A DNA stretch of 64,000 nt from Nemopilema nomurai (GCA_003864495.1 ML133420.1:2171238-2235237), one strand, 5' to 3'; numbered from the stretch's first letter, positions 50,201-62,988 are shown. Made by a program: numbers and translations. Notes: generated by a model not told the origin, from the sequence alone.

Positions 50201-51653
50201 TCAAGAAGGAATAAGTTCTACGATAGTGTTTTAGAACGCAATTTTCCGACGTTTGCATACTCCGATGAGTGTCGGATGAAAAAGTATGCAGAAATTATGA
50301 CTGCGCTATCTCTTGCTATTGTGAAGTTTTGTACCACGAAACATCTGTTCCTCTAAGGAAAGTTGTAGGAAGATTGGCACTTCGTGTCTGGCTCTTGAAA
50401 AGAATTCGTAATTAACAGCGGAATAATTACTAACATGTTTTACAGTGAGGACATGTTTTATCAAAAAAGATAGATGAATAACCAAAAACGAAGATTACTT
50501 ACTATGAAGGGACAATCTCTTTGATCAATAAGAGATTGGTAGTATGTTACGGTTTCGCCTTTGAGCTCACGACCGACCCTTGGTGACAACTCATCTTCAT
50601 TTTCATCACTTTCGACAGAGGCAGGTCTTGAAAGGATGTCCTCCTCATTGGCACTGAAAAATAGTCACAAAACTGTTTTTTGGCCTGTAGCAGACAATTG
50701 AAGAATGAGCTATACAGCCTTCCAAAAGCCAGGGGACCACTTTAGTATTGTCACCTCCTACGTTGTAATACTTTTTTGACACGCCCTGAAGTGCCAACTC
50801 CTTCATACCCTCACCCAAAATAGAGTTGGCAACAAAGTGCAGCAGTCAATTTTGAGGGTGAGGGGAATGGGAGGGAAAAATTCATTCCGTTTGGCAGTAG
50901 GCCAAGATGAATGCTTGTTAGTCAAATAAATGCAAGATAAAAGTCAAGGAATTCTTGTTAGCCTTCTAACTTTTCTTGAAGGCAATCTATAACTACAAAC
51001 GCAATAACCTTTATTAGAAAAGCTTTGCTGAAAACGATATTATGCAGAAAAAAATATTATGCTGTGACCTACATTTCGTCTGAAGGTTGCTTTTGAAGGT
51101 CTCTGTCATAAAGTTTCGCAACCCAGGGAAACAGGATGACACCCCTGTAGCCAAAGATCCGATGAAGGAACAACTAAAATTGCAAAGTATTGCTCTGATG
51201 ACTACTAGACAATCAAACATGGAAAGTGTTAAGGAAAGAATGAAGTAGGGGGATGTGTTGGGGTGACAGTGCAAAGTTTACAGCCTACTCCAAACAGGGT
51301 TGATCTTCCTTTCATCTGTCATATATGGCCTACAGTGCTCACACAGGTTATTTGTCTTGTCATAGATAAAACAAAAACTCTGATAATTGCTTATCACAAA
51401 CATCTGTCCTTGTGAAATTGCTTTCTTTTTTTTAAGTCTATAAAATCTAATTAAAAGGTGCAAGGTAACCAAGGCAATAGTAATGCTTCCTGAGGAAAAA
51501 ACAAACATGAGCTGAATTAGTAGCTGAATCAATCAATGTATCATGTGATGTTATTACCTGGCCAGACTCATACTTTCCTTGAGTTTTTGGTCTTTCAAAT
51601 CGACCAACTTCAGCAAGCCTAGAAAGATGAATAGCAAATTTCTTCAACAGCAT
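46993..51653 (-). CDS. POLDIP2: POLDIP2, polymerase delta-interacting protein 2
   Basis: Nine minus-strand exons: 51558-51618 (or from ATG 51653), 51073-51173, 50503-50653, 50110-50176, 49739-49846, 48961-49097, 48494-48520, 47801-48006 and 46993-47071. Phases agree throughout; 311 aa are encoded from 51618 onwards. The N-terminal YccV-like domain shows GRFERPKTQGKYESGQ, FLHRIFGYRGVILFPW and KGETVTYYQSLIDQRDCP. Then come EAVTFLGN, LDYVNHEDVLPYTTTEDQPI and WLELSDVHRETTDDIRV. The C-terminal ApaG-type domain shows VIPFFMGSR, WRYSIRLENL, LRERHWRIFSLSGTLETVRG, FQYSSHVSLQAPSGHMWGTY and VRIPPFSLES. Vertebrate POLDIP2 acts in mitochondria and nucleus, binding DNA polymerase/PCNA and ClpX. The 5' end is open: either an upstream targeting exon is missed, or the ATG at 51653 (MLLKKFAIHLSRLAEVG) is used. 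One exon is only 27 nt. Confidence 0.95.
47217..47295 (+). repeat. (TTAG)n microsatellite
   Basis: About 19 copies of TTAG with one interruption (GTATGTTAG), inside the last intron of POLDIP2. Confidence 0.95.
50690..50960 (+). repeat. Dispersed repeat family A, copy 1
   Basis: Shares blocks in the same order with 58750-58990: CCAAAAG...GGA.CAC...AGTATT, TTTGACACGCC, TTGG.AACAAAGT, CAGTCAAT and a G-rich stretch. It lies in a POLDIP2 intron. Possibly a non-autonomous element; ends are not defined. Confidence 0.5.
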
Positions 51654-52917
51654 AGCAAAAATGAAGAGACATTTTCAGGTATGAGTGTTTGAGTTAGTGT
51701 ATCTTTTACACTGTTGTTAGAAGTTAACTAGCATCATCTATGGTAATTTGCAGAAGAGTGGGGAGCTGTTATTGATGGTCCTTTGTTTCAACATTTATGA
51801 AACTGAATAAATGACAAATGAAACTAATTCCACTGAATCCTTTCACAGCAACAAATTCTGTATATACTTTGTCAAATACTTGTAAGAAAGGGCAATCGAC
51901 GGTCCAATAATATTTGTTAAAAGGAAGCCCTTCAGGACTTTAGGGGGAATTAGGGTATCATTTCCGAATGATTGCCAAACATTTGATTATCTAAATGGGT
52001 GAGTATGGCCAGTTTATAACTAAAACATATTGAACGCTGAATCAAATACTAGAACAGGTGAGTAATGTGGCAATTGATTGCTTCTGGATCAATTCACCTT
52101 GGCAAGGGGTGGGAAGACATAATAGTTGCCATTTCCCTTAATACTGATGATCTAACAGGGAGGCATCTTAATTCTTTACTTATTCCAAATTTGTCATTCC
52201 TTCAAAACTGCCCATATTTTAACTAGGAAATCTGTTGATGGCCATTTTGAATTGCACAAAGCGCATTGTATAAAATTGCACCAAATGGAAACTGGTCTTC
52301 TTAAGGTGAGTTTGAAAACTCTTAAGAATCATAAAACTTTATTCATTTACTCTTTCTGAACAAGCTTTTGTTAATCATCTTTCTTCTCCGACTGCCAAGT
52401 GCTAAATGGAGTTCAAAACGACGACCTCGTGAGGCGGTGTGAGGCCCGATCCATGAGGTCTGCAAGAAGAATATGGCCTCTTTCCAGTTGACAGTGCAAG
52501 GATACTGTGCATCCAATCATAGTCTAGCTCTACATTACTAGAAAGAAAGCTACATTTCTTACCTGGCACTCAAACATCTAACTGACTGGTTTAGGGGAAT
52601 GAACAAGAACACACTCCTCAGTTTCAGCGCCATTTTTCTCAGGCACCAAACGCAATGTCCAGCCTCTATCTCAAACAGAATCAACAGGGATTCCATGGAG
52701 TCTATTCAGTGACCCATTGAGAAGGGCAACGAGTTCTTTTGATGCCTTTAAAACGCATTGACGAAGGCTCATGGTTACCTGCAAAGGATGTTTTTCGGCA
52801 TAAACAGCTATCATGCCACTTTCTCATGCCGGCCAAGCACTTTGAAAATTCATACCTTTAGTGAGCAGAAAGTTGGGAAGCTGAACATTTTTCAATTCGT
52901 AACTGACAAGTTTGTCA

Positions 52918-52990
52918 GCTTTTGGTCATTTTTCAACGTTTGCATACTCTGAGGAGTGCTGGACAAAAAAGTTTCGTATAAAGATATGGC
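52918..52990 (+). repeat. Dispersed repeat family B, direct copy
   Basis: Contains GTTTGCATACTCTGAGGAGT, preceded by CTTTTGGTCATTTTTCAAC. A diverged direct copy is at about 50240-50340 (GTTTGCATACTCCGATGAGT), and an inverted copy lies near 54770-54842. Confidence 0.6.
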
Positions 52991-54769
52991 TCTGCTGCCC
53001 TGTTCTATTTTGATATTCATATCTTCAATTTGCGGAAAATTAGAGAGAACCGCCAATCATGCAAAATACAATTGCTAGTTTCAGGTGGTTAAATTCTCTG
53101 CCACACAATAAACATCTGTTTTCCTACCAAAATTGTTCTGTGCTACAATGCTCCCATTTTTATTCATACTCTAACATTCAACACATCTCACGTTACATAC
53201 CTTTACAATTGGACAACTATGTGCGTCTGGGTTATCTAAATGACTAATTCTGCAGATATGCTGCAAGTTATGGTTTAGCCTGCCAAATATTTTACCCTTT
53301 CTGAGCATTTTACTTTTCAATTCTTAGTCATGTCATTTATCTTTTTCTAGAAAATCATGAAGCCAGCAAACTCCAACGCACTCTCTCGCAGCATCTATAT
53401 TGCTTCTGTCCGCTCCAGATTATACATGCCAACGTTCATGTAAATTGTCTGAAATGACAGCTTAGCGAGAGACCTAATTATTGAAAATTTTTATGAGTTT
53501 TGTCAGAAAAGCTCTTTCTCTACCACAGGATGATTTTTGAATCCTTGCTCTTGGAACTTCACCCAATGCATTTGTATCAGCTTTTTAAAAGCTATTATGT
53601 CTTTAGGCTATTTTGCCATCTCTTTGACAGAGTTTGCCTTATATGCATGTACCTTACGGAAATAATGTAATTTGTATCCTTACGATGTGGAGCCTGTTGT
53701 ACAATCTTTTCTTGAAATGGAAGTTGAAAATCTATTAAAAGTTTAAGCTTTGCCTTACACCACTATACAAAGTGCCAGCTTTTTCTTAAAGAACGTAACA
53801 AGTTTGCATTTGCAAACAAATTTAATCAAGAAATTTTTGGACCCCCTACCCCCCCCCCCAACTTTTTGGCTAATCGTACAAAAGTGCCTCTTCGAAATGA
53901 AAAGTTTGGTTTCGTGAGGTGCCCCCTTTTCGCCCTCTTACTTTTCGGATGCTTCTTATATTTGTTGTCCTCTTAACCATTTTGTTTACAAATCACAATT
54001 CTACACAGATAGGAAACTTCTGCTAATTGCATTGATCTCTCCCGTTGGCCAGATGAAATTTCACGAAAAGCAAAATATCTAAAGCGTCACCCGAAATGGA
54101 CATGCCTGGTATCGTTAAGTCAACCAACCTTGTGTGATCATTTACTGGAAATTTTTGAAGTAATCGACAATTTGAAAGACTGAACTTTCGGAGGGAATTT
54201 CTTCAAGAATTTTCTAGAAATTTTATCTATTTTCTGAAACTGATAAATAACTACCCCTCTAACTGTAGTTATTCCAATAATTAAAGTAAGATTTAGTCAT
54301 CAGAAAAGTCTAGAGGAACCAGATCGTTCGTGAATGTTACATGACCACGCCTTGATTGGCATTCGGTAAAATTATTTTCCTGAAAACCATGATAAAGGTT
54401 CTGAAATGAGAAATTCCCTTTAAACTGTCTTCCTACAGAGTTTGAATTTACTGACTATACCGGAACCCTTTGATAAAGTGTCCGGCATCATACTTTGCTG
54501 TTCTCGTTGACCTGATGTCCTGTAAGCGCGGTCTGGATCAAAAGAACAATAGGAGTGCAGGGAACCGCATGGCTAATTTTCTCTTTCGGGTGTAAGAAAA
54601 TAAAAATTAATTCCAACTCCTGTTCTCCTGTAAGGAATTACTTGGTTCCTTTTCTAACTTGCAGCCCATTTCTGAATCAACACGAACTAGAATTTCCATT
54701 TTCTCAAAAATAACAACTTTTGGCCGTGTACACCTAAATTGGGAGAAACAGCAGAACCATAACTTTTCC

Positions 54770-54842
54770 ATACTCAAAGAACCCTTTGCTCTGACACTCC
54801 TCAGGGTATGCAAACGATGGAAAATGACCAAAAGCTGAAAAA
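54770..54842 (-). repeat. Dispersed repeat family B, inverted copy
   Basis: Reverse complement reads CAGCTTTTGGTCATTTTCCA, then CGTTTGCATACCCTGAGGAG, matching 52917 onward with few changes. Confidence 0.6.
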
Positions 54843-56548
54843 ATAAACAGCCAGTTGCTGACCGAGATTGGCAAAGTGTTCCACGATGATTACATTGATA
54901 TGCTGGTTGACATTGCTTGACTGTTAGGGTTACAAACCCCCTCACTCTCATCAAAAGCACCCCCCCCCCATAACCCCACCGCCAGGTCCTGAATTGTTTT
55001 GAATTCGATTACGTCGGTGAAGAGCCTACGCCTTTTCAATTTCTATAAAAACGTTGCAGAATTACTACTGTCCATTGACGGATAACATCGTCCAAGTTTG
55101 TTTCCCTCTTCCCTTACATTATCAAAACAAATGCTTTGGATAGCGTCATAATGTTTTATGCCCGATAGAAACACACCAAATTTGGCCACTTTTAGCTATG
55201 TTTTGGTTTTAATCGCATGCTTTTTAAAGGTCCTTTCTACAATCTTTAACCAAAAGTAGTTGGAATACCTTAAACATTTATTCCCGTGTCTCCTTGCAGA
55301 CTACAACCCCTTTGCCCCCTCAAACAATGTTGGATCGTTAGGTGAAAGCCAAGGCTATATGTGAATCGATCACTTGTGTTTGTAGGATGATTCACTTTGC
55401 GCTACACACCATTGTTTGCGGGGCGAGGGGATTTGGCACCTTACGCGAAGCGTAAAATAAAGTGCGAGGACTTTTGACTTTTGTGTTCCAAGACTTTTGG
55501 CAGAGATAGTAAGCATTGCTGAAGCTTCTAGGAATGAGCTTAAGGGTGCTTCGCCACCCGCTTCTCTGACTAGACGTGGTCTTGAATCTAAACCAGCTGT
55601 ATGATATTAAGCCTGCTACTCCTTCACAGATTTCCCTAAACAATCATTAATTGACAAGAGATACTATCTTACTAATTGAAGAATATTTTGAAATATTCTT
55701 CTATTTGGAAGATACAAACAAATAGACTTTGATGCATCTGAGACAAAACGTGATTTGATATTCCCAGTTGATGAAACGAGGAACTTTCAGTTTCCATCCT
55801 TAATTTGCAGAATTCATTTTGACTTTAAAATTCATTTTGACTTTCTTGCTATATTCATAAAAGCGTTTTCTTAATTGTTATGTCACTTCTCTGATGCCAC
55901 GCAGTTTCTGTGCTGATAATGGTAAACAGCTGATTTGACCTGATTGTGGAAATCAACAGCAAAACAAAATGACGTCATTAGTTTACAGATCAAAATTGCT
56001 GAACCAAAGAAGCAGTGAACTGTATGCTGGTTAGGTATGGGAAGAAGAGGTTCATGGCCTGGGCCCATTAAACCAATGCTTTAAGAAAATGTCTAAACCA
56101 GATTGTGATGAGACTCGAATTGGCGAGAAAGACAAAATCCGACATAGGGAGCTGTTTATGTTAGAGATCGACGAAAAGATCCTTTAAATGAATGAGATGA
56201 AGGAAAATTCCATCGCCTCAACTGAATAAGGCCCAGGGGAGAAAGCTGACACCTGGCTCTGAATGCGCCAAGGAAATTAGTCACTTAAGGGGTGTTGTCT
56301 ATTATTTGAAGCATGTTTTGGTGGCTCCCAGGGGTTTTGTGACGACAAGTGCCCACCCCACACCCGGCCCAAAAGGATCATTAAGAGCAGCGACCGCATT
56401 CAAAACATAACTCACGCCGCTGACTTGTTCTTGGCCGGTATATTCGTCACTCTAAACAAAGCGAAGGTGTGAAGGCGTAATAAGTCCAATGAATCTAATT
56501 GCTCCTACTCTCCATAGAAACAAAAGGCCAAATAATTCAGTGGCCGCT

Positions 56549-56556
56549 GATTGGCT
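56549..56556 (-). promoter_or_regulatory. CCAAT box upstream of the T-box gene
   Basis: GATTGGCT on the plus strand (AGCCAATC on minus), about 110 bp upstream of the ATG at 56665, in a GC-raised patch. Placement fits an NF-Y site in a core promoter. Confidence 0.4.
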
Positions 56557-56664
56557 GCTTCGCATAGACCAGTGGCAGATAGCACAGGGAACGAACTTCT
56601 TGTTGTGAAAATAGAGTTGGTAAGGTGCGAGGAAACGTGACCCGTTTAGCGCAAACAAGGAAAA

Positions 56665-59600
56665 ATGGCGTTTACACAATCACCTGGTTATGGCTATCAA
56701 AATTTCTGTAATTCGAGCCAACGGGATTTTTCATCAGCATTAAGTCATCGACCATTTCATGATGACGGATTTGAAGCCAACCCCTTCGATGTCTCTCAAC
56801 CGCAGGATGCAGCATGGGGCCAATCTTACTACTCCGACTTCAACACAACACCGCAATCAGAGATGCCTCCGTACAACTCCCATTTCAACCTCCCCTACCA
56901 CAATTACCCGCCCCAACAGGATGCATACCCATTGCACCACTTTCAACAACATCAGCAAGGCAATATGATGCCCCAGCAACCGCCGATGGAACAACTGGAG
57001 GATGACAGGAACATCGAGGTGACATTGGACAACGAGAGCCTGTGGAAGAGTTTCAACCAATACGTCACCGAGATGATCATTACGAGGGCGGGAAGGTATG
57101 CTTCTATCATGTTACTTATTATAGGTGCGAGAAAAGCGATCGATATCATTGATCTTGGAAGGAAAGATACCTTCTTATAGAAAATGTTTTTACTTTCTTA
57201 GATTATAGAGCAGAAAGTTCAAGCATTCTTGACTTCATTTTGTATCTAAGCGCGCTCAAATATGTTGCCTATGACACTTTTAGCGCTGTCCATAAAAAAG
57301 AAGCAATCTCTTTGAAAAACGATCAATAGCAAGTTTTCAGAACTGATTGGTTATATTTATTTGTACGCTGGAAAATGAGATAGTCTGTGTGTTACGGAAC
57401 CATGAATTCCAGTTTGAACAAGGGCGCAAAAATAGGATACGAAGCCGATGAACGATTAACACTTGAGAAAAAGGACATTGCACTCTTGGCAAGCGAATTC
57501 TTGGCGGTGAGGACGCCTGCAGTCATTCGGGGAATACGTTTGAACAAGCGCGCTTACATCTAAGACAAGATGTCCACATTATTCTTTCCGAGTTGTAAAA
57601 TAACGCTAGGTCTTTGTTAGTTCCTTAATTTCGATTCCCTTAGAAAAGGAGTCCCCATAGGGCGTTTCTAAATTGCAATGCTCAGAAGTTGGTTTCTTTC
57701 TTCTGAAGACAAAAAACCAAAGTGTTTTTGAAAGTGAGAGATCCCTCGAAGAAGTGACTGTGTTTCATAGAAGTTGGAGAAACATAGAGTTTGTTTTAAC
57801 TTGAAACACGAAGCTAAAAGTGTTATATACAAAAAGTGTTTAGGAAGTCTTTCATGATACTTTTTATAGTTCCCGTCTAAAACTTGTCTAACAAGAGCTT
57901 CTGATGTAAGTGGGCCGCAAAAGTATCTACCTTTTAACTGGTCTAGCTTGACTTCTTTTTTCGCCAAGAGAAACATCGAAATTAATTACAAGTTTCAGTT
58001 AGAGAAGCTTGCTCAGTCAAGGGCAAGTATATTCAAGAAAAATAGAAGCTTGAGAACAGAAGAGAACAATGAAATCTGCCAATTCACATAAAGGAACTGG
58101 AAACTAGTGCAGGTTGATAGAAATAGAAGCCTGGGTTCGAATCTCCATGAAGCGATGATATGTTACGTAACAAGACGTCTGGTTTACTGTATCGTCAATA
58201 ACCCAAAGGGAGGCAAATGCCTTGGCACCTGCTCAATATAGCTTAATCACGTTCTGAGTTTTGCCTTCTAGACGAATGTTTCCAGCAGCAAAATTAAGAG
58301 TTCGTGGTTTGGACCCAAAAGCAAGCTACATATTTCTGATGGACATCGTGCCTGTCGACTCCTATCGCTACAAGTATCACGCAAGCAGATGGACGGTTGG
58401 CGGGAACGGCGAGGCGTCGCAGACCAAGCGCATGTACATACACCCCGCGTCACCGTGCACAGGGGCACAATGGATGGAAAAGACGATCTCATTCCAGAAA
58501 CTGAAATTGACTAACAACTCAACCGACAAAAATGGCTACGTAAGTGCCAACTTTTTCTCCTAAGAAAAAGAAAATGTTGTTCACACTTCTTCATTCCCAC
58601 GATGTGATTCATTTATAAAGGTACATGGTACTTCAATCATATTTGCAATGGTATTTAGCAACATGCTTTGATAGAACAACATTTGGGAAAGTTAAAGAGA
58701 CTATTCTAGTCATAACCGGTGCCAGACTATTCCACATTGATTGGGAACTACAATGCCTGCCAAAAGTCCTTGGAACACCTCAGTATTTTCTCTGGTTTTT
58801 GTATTTTCATTTCTTTGACACGCCACAAGCTGTTAATCCCCCTCCTCCCCCCTAAAACAATGTTGGTAACAAAGTAAAGCATTCAGTCAATCTGGGGAAA
58901 AAGTTTGGTGTAAAATCGACGCTTCGTTTAGCAGCAACACAACATTGTTCGAAGGGGGGGAGGGGGATGAGTGAACGCGAGTCAAAGAATTGTCGCAAAT
59001 GTGCCAACAATTTTGGCAGGCATTGTAGCATACTTCTGACATTTACTACGATTTCTCTTATGTATAATGTATGTGTACATGCTTATAGAGGCAACAAGAC
59101 ACACAAGTATAGTTTCTAGTATATTGTTGCTAGCGCTTCCATAAATTCACCGGTGTAGAAGAAAATCTTACTCTGTTTTTAGGCGATACTCAACTCGATG
59201 CATAAGTACCAGCCCCGGATTCATCTGGTGAAGACTGGAGATATAACGAGGCTACCTTGGAGTAACTTCAAGACGTTCACTTTTAAAGAGACGGAGTTCA
59301 TCGCTGTTACTGCATATCAGAACGAAAAAGTAAGGCTTGTGCTACGTCACATAAAAAATAAATATCAAAAAAAGAAGATGTTAATTGAAATAATCAACAT
59401 AATATAAACTGGAGAAATACTGATTCTAGTTTATGCAATGGAACGGGAAACATAGCTAGAAAAAGAAACTGCAACAGTCGGTTTTGAAAAATTTTGCTAT
59501 TATAACTTTAATGCAAGAGTGTATGATTATGCATATAGAAATATTAGAGGTGGTGAACCTAATTTTGCCGGTTTACTTATGACAGAGAAAATAAATGGCT

Positions 59601-60762
59601 TTTGTTTACAACATAGGATTATTTCTTACCAGCTGTAAATCTATGCCTTTGCACATCATATCCGAAGTCTTGACGTTCTTTTTCGATTAACTGGTCCCTT
59701 TACATTTAAATCATCAATAAAAAAGTTGAAAGTTTGATGCGCAGATTCTTTAACAAGAAATGCTGCTTTCTTCCACAGATAACACAGTTGAAGATCGACA
59801 ACAACCCATTCGCAAAAGGATTCCGAGAAGAAGGAGCAGGACATAGACGAACCTCTGCTTCAAAGTAAGTGAACATTTACGGCACAGAATCAATTTCACT
59901 GAAAACATTGAAAAGAACGAGAGATTTGACTAGATAAATCATTTATTAACGCTATTACCCTTTATGATATCTTCAACCAATATAGTTTCAGTAATGTTTT
60001 AAGTGCTAAAAGTACTAAAAAAACAAGAAATACTCCTCACGAAACCCTTCGCAACAATGTATATTTACAGAAATAATTTGTTTTCAGGATAGAGGCGAAT
60101 TCTCCGTCACCAAGCAATCCATCTGAAGAAGAAAATGTGACGTCGAATTCGAAGGCATCCGAAGCAACATACGGTGATGCGAAGGAGCAAGATAGCGTTG
60201 GCATGGATCGTGAAAAAGGTAATTTGCAAACATTAGTCTGTAAATGCAACAAAACACAATGAGGAAATATTAGAATATTACAAAAACGAGAAATAGCAAT
60301 GAATGATGAATTAAGAACAAATAATAAAAAGATCTTTTGTGAATCGAATCAATAGATTCAGGAGGTGATGTTTAACATGTGAGGCCTTAAACTGTGTTAT
60401 TATACACAGAGTCTTTAAACATTGTTTCTATTCTAGATGCAGAAAGGCCGTGTAGCAAGAAAAGAAAGACCCCAGATGAAGATTGCTTCAATCTGCCGAA
60501 TTCCAAGCTGGGCGAGAAAGGCCATCCACAACCAATGGCACAAGTTTGCAAGCAAGAAGCCGCTCAAGAAAAAATTAGTTGCGACGAAATAGACTTACGT
60601 ATGTTTTCAAACATCATATCCGCAATACCAAGGAACTATCCAGACCCTGGGCAAATGGCCTACAATCAGAAGCACGAGTACAAGACAATGCTTGGTAGAT
60701 TACAAAACTGTGCAGACAATAATGTTTATCAAGGCCAACAATATGTATATTATAGCTCATAG
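56665..60762 (+). CDS. T-box transcription factor, Tbx2/3-like
   Basis: Six exons: 56665-57095, 58272-58539, 59183-59329, 59779-59864, 60088-60218 and 60437-60762. Phases match, giving 1,389 nt and 462 aa. The N-terminus (residues 1-110) is rich in Pro, Gln, Tyr and His. The T-box DNA-binding domain covers about residues 112-310: [119 protein letters not shown] and [20 protein letters not shown], the lack of an insertion before FKTFTF, and [10 protein letters not shown] place it nearest Tbx2/3 among T-box classes. The C-terminus is Ser/Glu-rich, then carries a basic cluster ([11 protein letters not shown]). Tbx2/3 proteins are mostly repressors in patterning. It is much shorter than vertebrate TBX2/3, and no C-terminal repression domain is recognised. 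Confidence 0.9.
58105..58145 (+). repeat. tRNA-derived SINE head or tRNA-like relic
   Basis: An A-box-like TAGTGCAGGTTG (58105-58116) is followed by a clean B box GGTTCGAATC (58134-58143) at normal polymerase III spacing. No cloverleaf with acceptor pairing is evident, so a functional tRNA is unlikely. It lies in the first T-box intron. Confidence 0.25.
58750..58990 (+). repeat. Dispersed repeat family A, copy 2
   Basis: Matches 50690-50960 in ordered blocks, including TTTGACACGCCA and TTGGTAACAAAGT. It lies in the T-box intron between exons 2 and 3. A fragment near 55311 (CCCCCTCAAACAATGTTGG) shares part of it. Confidence 0.5.
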
Positions 60763-60913
60763 GTAGGGCAGATGCCAGAAAATATGGTTTTATTCAGTTG
60801 CGTGGCAAGTATTTTAAAGTAGATTATGCTTTTGTGCATCACAAACAGCTTGGTATAGGGCAAACTAGATGAGGCAGTCCTACACTTGCATCTGATTTCA
60901 GTTTTCACTTGCT

Positions 60914-60919
60914 AATAAA
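60914..60919 (+). terminator. Polyadenylation signal AATAAA after the T-box gene
   Basis: Canonical AATAAA about 150 nt beyond the stop at 60762, in a T-rich context downstream. Confidence 0.6.
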
Positions 60920-62361
60920 GCGAAGTTTATTTTTTTTAAATTATTTGAGTTCGCTTTTTTTGGCCGTTGATAAAAACTAGCAGTTCAGAACATAGATGAA
61001 ATCACAGATAAATCACAAGTCACCTACTTTGATAAGCTTCTTTTCAACTTTTCTGGTAATACTTCCATCGAAAATAATTTTTTTTGATACTTTTATAACT
61101 GACTAGGCCCACATTTGCCATCTCACGAGGGTTTGGCACTGTAGGCCTTAAAATGCGTCTTACAAAGAAGCTTTATAATCACTGCTTCAATTCAGATAAT
61201 GTTTGAAATTAAAGGTCTTCCGTTCTTTCACATCGTGTACAGATTTGTAGATATAAAGTTTTTGAGATAACGGTGGAGAATGTTCTTTGGAGATATCAAT
61301 GAAACTTCTTTGCAAATGTTCTCTCCCACGATTGAATAATGATCATGGTATTGGAAAGAAAATCATTTTGATCTCATTGCCAGAAGGCCAGAAGTCATTG
61401 TTGGCGATACCATTGAGAAACTCAACAGCTTAGCTTTATTCAACTGTAATGAAGCTTCGTCACAAAATCAAAGAGGAACCTGTAAAAAGATGACCGAAGA
61501 AGGTTCAAGAACATACTTAGACAGATGAATCAGATAACTTTTGAAGAAAAAATACCCCATACGTTTGATACAAGAGATTTACGGCAACAATCAGTTTGAT
61601 TGTTTGAGATATGACCAGGGTAAATGATGACGATAGACTTGGGCTTAGAACGTGCAGGGGCTCAAAGTGCTGCAAAGTTCATTCGTTCCTTAAGAACGGA
61701 AAATCTTTCTCAGCGAGGAATATTTGCAGCGCTCTATACTTACACAAAAATATAGGCATTACACTAGCAAAAAGGTAAACAGAGCACCAATGGGTGCTGC
61801 ATATAAACACATAAGTAATCTTTTTACCGTTGAATGTAAGAAGTAAGGCAGGGTTCGCAGTTAGTTTGGCAAAGGCGGGCAACTGTCTCAGCTCTTCTGC
61901 TACCTGGGGCATTCGGAGCTTTCATCTGAAAAAAGCCTTAAACATTGTCTCAATTGAGGAGTAAGATTCAAAAATTTACTAAAAAAGACCAAACATAGTG
62001 TACGTAATCAAGCCATGCTGTCGACGAAAGCTAGGTGAGAAGTCTCACTACCACATAGAGCAGACTTTGACACTGTGTCAAAAACTCACTAGGCCAAGTT
62101 CATTAAAAAACTTCATTAGGCCAATTAATAAAGTGAGGTTAGCATCCGCAAGGTCTTGCACAAAAGCGTCTGTATACTTCGCAGTGGGTATCGGGAGAAA
62201 AGCAATTACAGGCCAATAAACCAATCAAAAATGTGAGGAAAATGTAACACGAAAAGTGACCGGTTCCCAATATTTGGTTAAAATGCGTGCAAAAATTCTT
62301 GTGAAACAAGCGACATCTTCTACCCTCTCAGAGATCGCTTTCTTCTCCACCTCCAGTCAAA

Positions 62362-62988
62362 AGCCCTGTCCACACTACACAAACAGTTCCAGGTTCGCCC
62401 CAGGTTTTAGCTAACCCAGGTTAGATTTTGCAGTGTGGACACAACTAACCTTGGTTCGTCCTGGGTTAGTTTAACCCATCTCCAGAGGTGGGTTCTACCC
62501 AGGTTAGTGTTCTAAATTTCTAGGGTGGACACAAAACCTGGGGCGAACCTGGGTTAGTTTTTTAATGCATTCGCATATTTGGATGTTTTTTTATTTTCGC
62601 GCCGAAGAATAAAAATACGTTACATGCAAACACCAGGCAAGGTCAATTCTGTTCAATCTTGACTGTTAGATAGATTTAACTTGATTGTCGCGCCATTAGA
62701 TGTTTCTTGCGAATAAACTGCATTGCCAGGAAAAACATTTTGGACAAAATACAATAAACTGCGACTTCGTCATCTTGATCGTGTTTGTGGAAAATTTGTT
62801 TTGTTGTCGTTGTTTTGTTGTTGTTGTAATTTAACTATGCATGCGTAGCATCAGGTAACCTGGGTATGCCCCGACTTTGTGTCCACATTAGAAAACATAA
62901 AATTCAAGTGTGGACAAAACAGGGTTCGCCCTAGATTAAATTTAACCTGGGGCGAACCTGGGTTAGTTTGTGTAGTGTGGACAAGGCT
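62362..62988. mobile_element. Foldback-type non-autonomous DNA element with terminal inverted repeats
   Basis: The left end AGCCCTGTCCACACTACACA and the right end, read in reverse, AGCCTTGTCCACACTACACA are near-perfect inverted repeats. Pairing continues through AGGTTCGCCCCAGGTT. Internal subrepeats of GTGTGGACA and CCTGGGTTAG recur in both halves (for example near 62434, 62524 and 62911). The element is about 627 bp with an AT-rich centre and no transposase frame. Target-site duplication could not be made out. Confidence 0.8.

Larger units (their letters stand above)
51654..56664. other. Repeat-rich spacer between divergent POLDIP2 and the T-box gene
   Basis: About 5 kb with no supported exon. 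It contains copies of dispersed repeats (52918-52990 and an inverted relative at 54770-54842; fragments near 55311) and C-runs near 53850 and 54960. The promoter and any 5' exon of POLDIP2 should lie in its left part, and the T-box promoter in its right end. Confidence 0.45.

Noticed and set aside
56665..60762. Brachyury or Tbx4/5 identity for the T-box gene
   Set aside because: KRMYIHP, the uninserted FKTFTF segment and [13 protein letters not shown] fit Tbx2/3 better.
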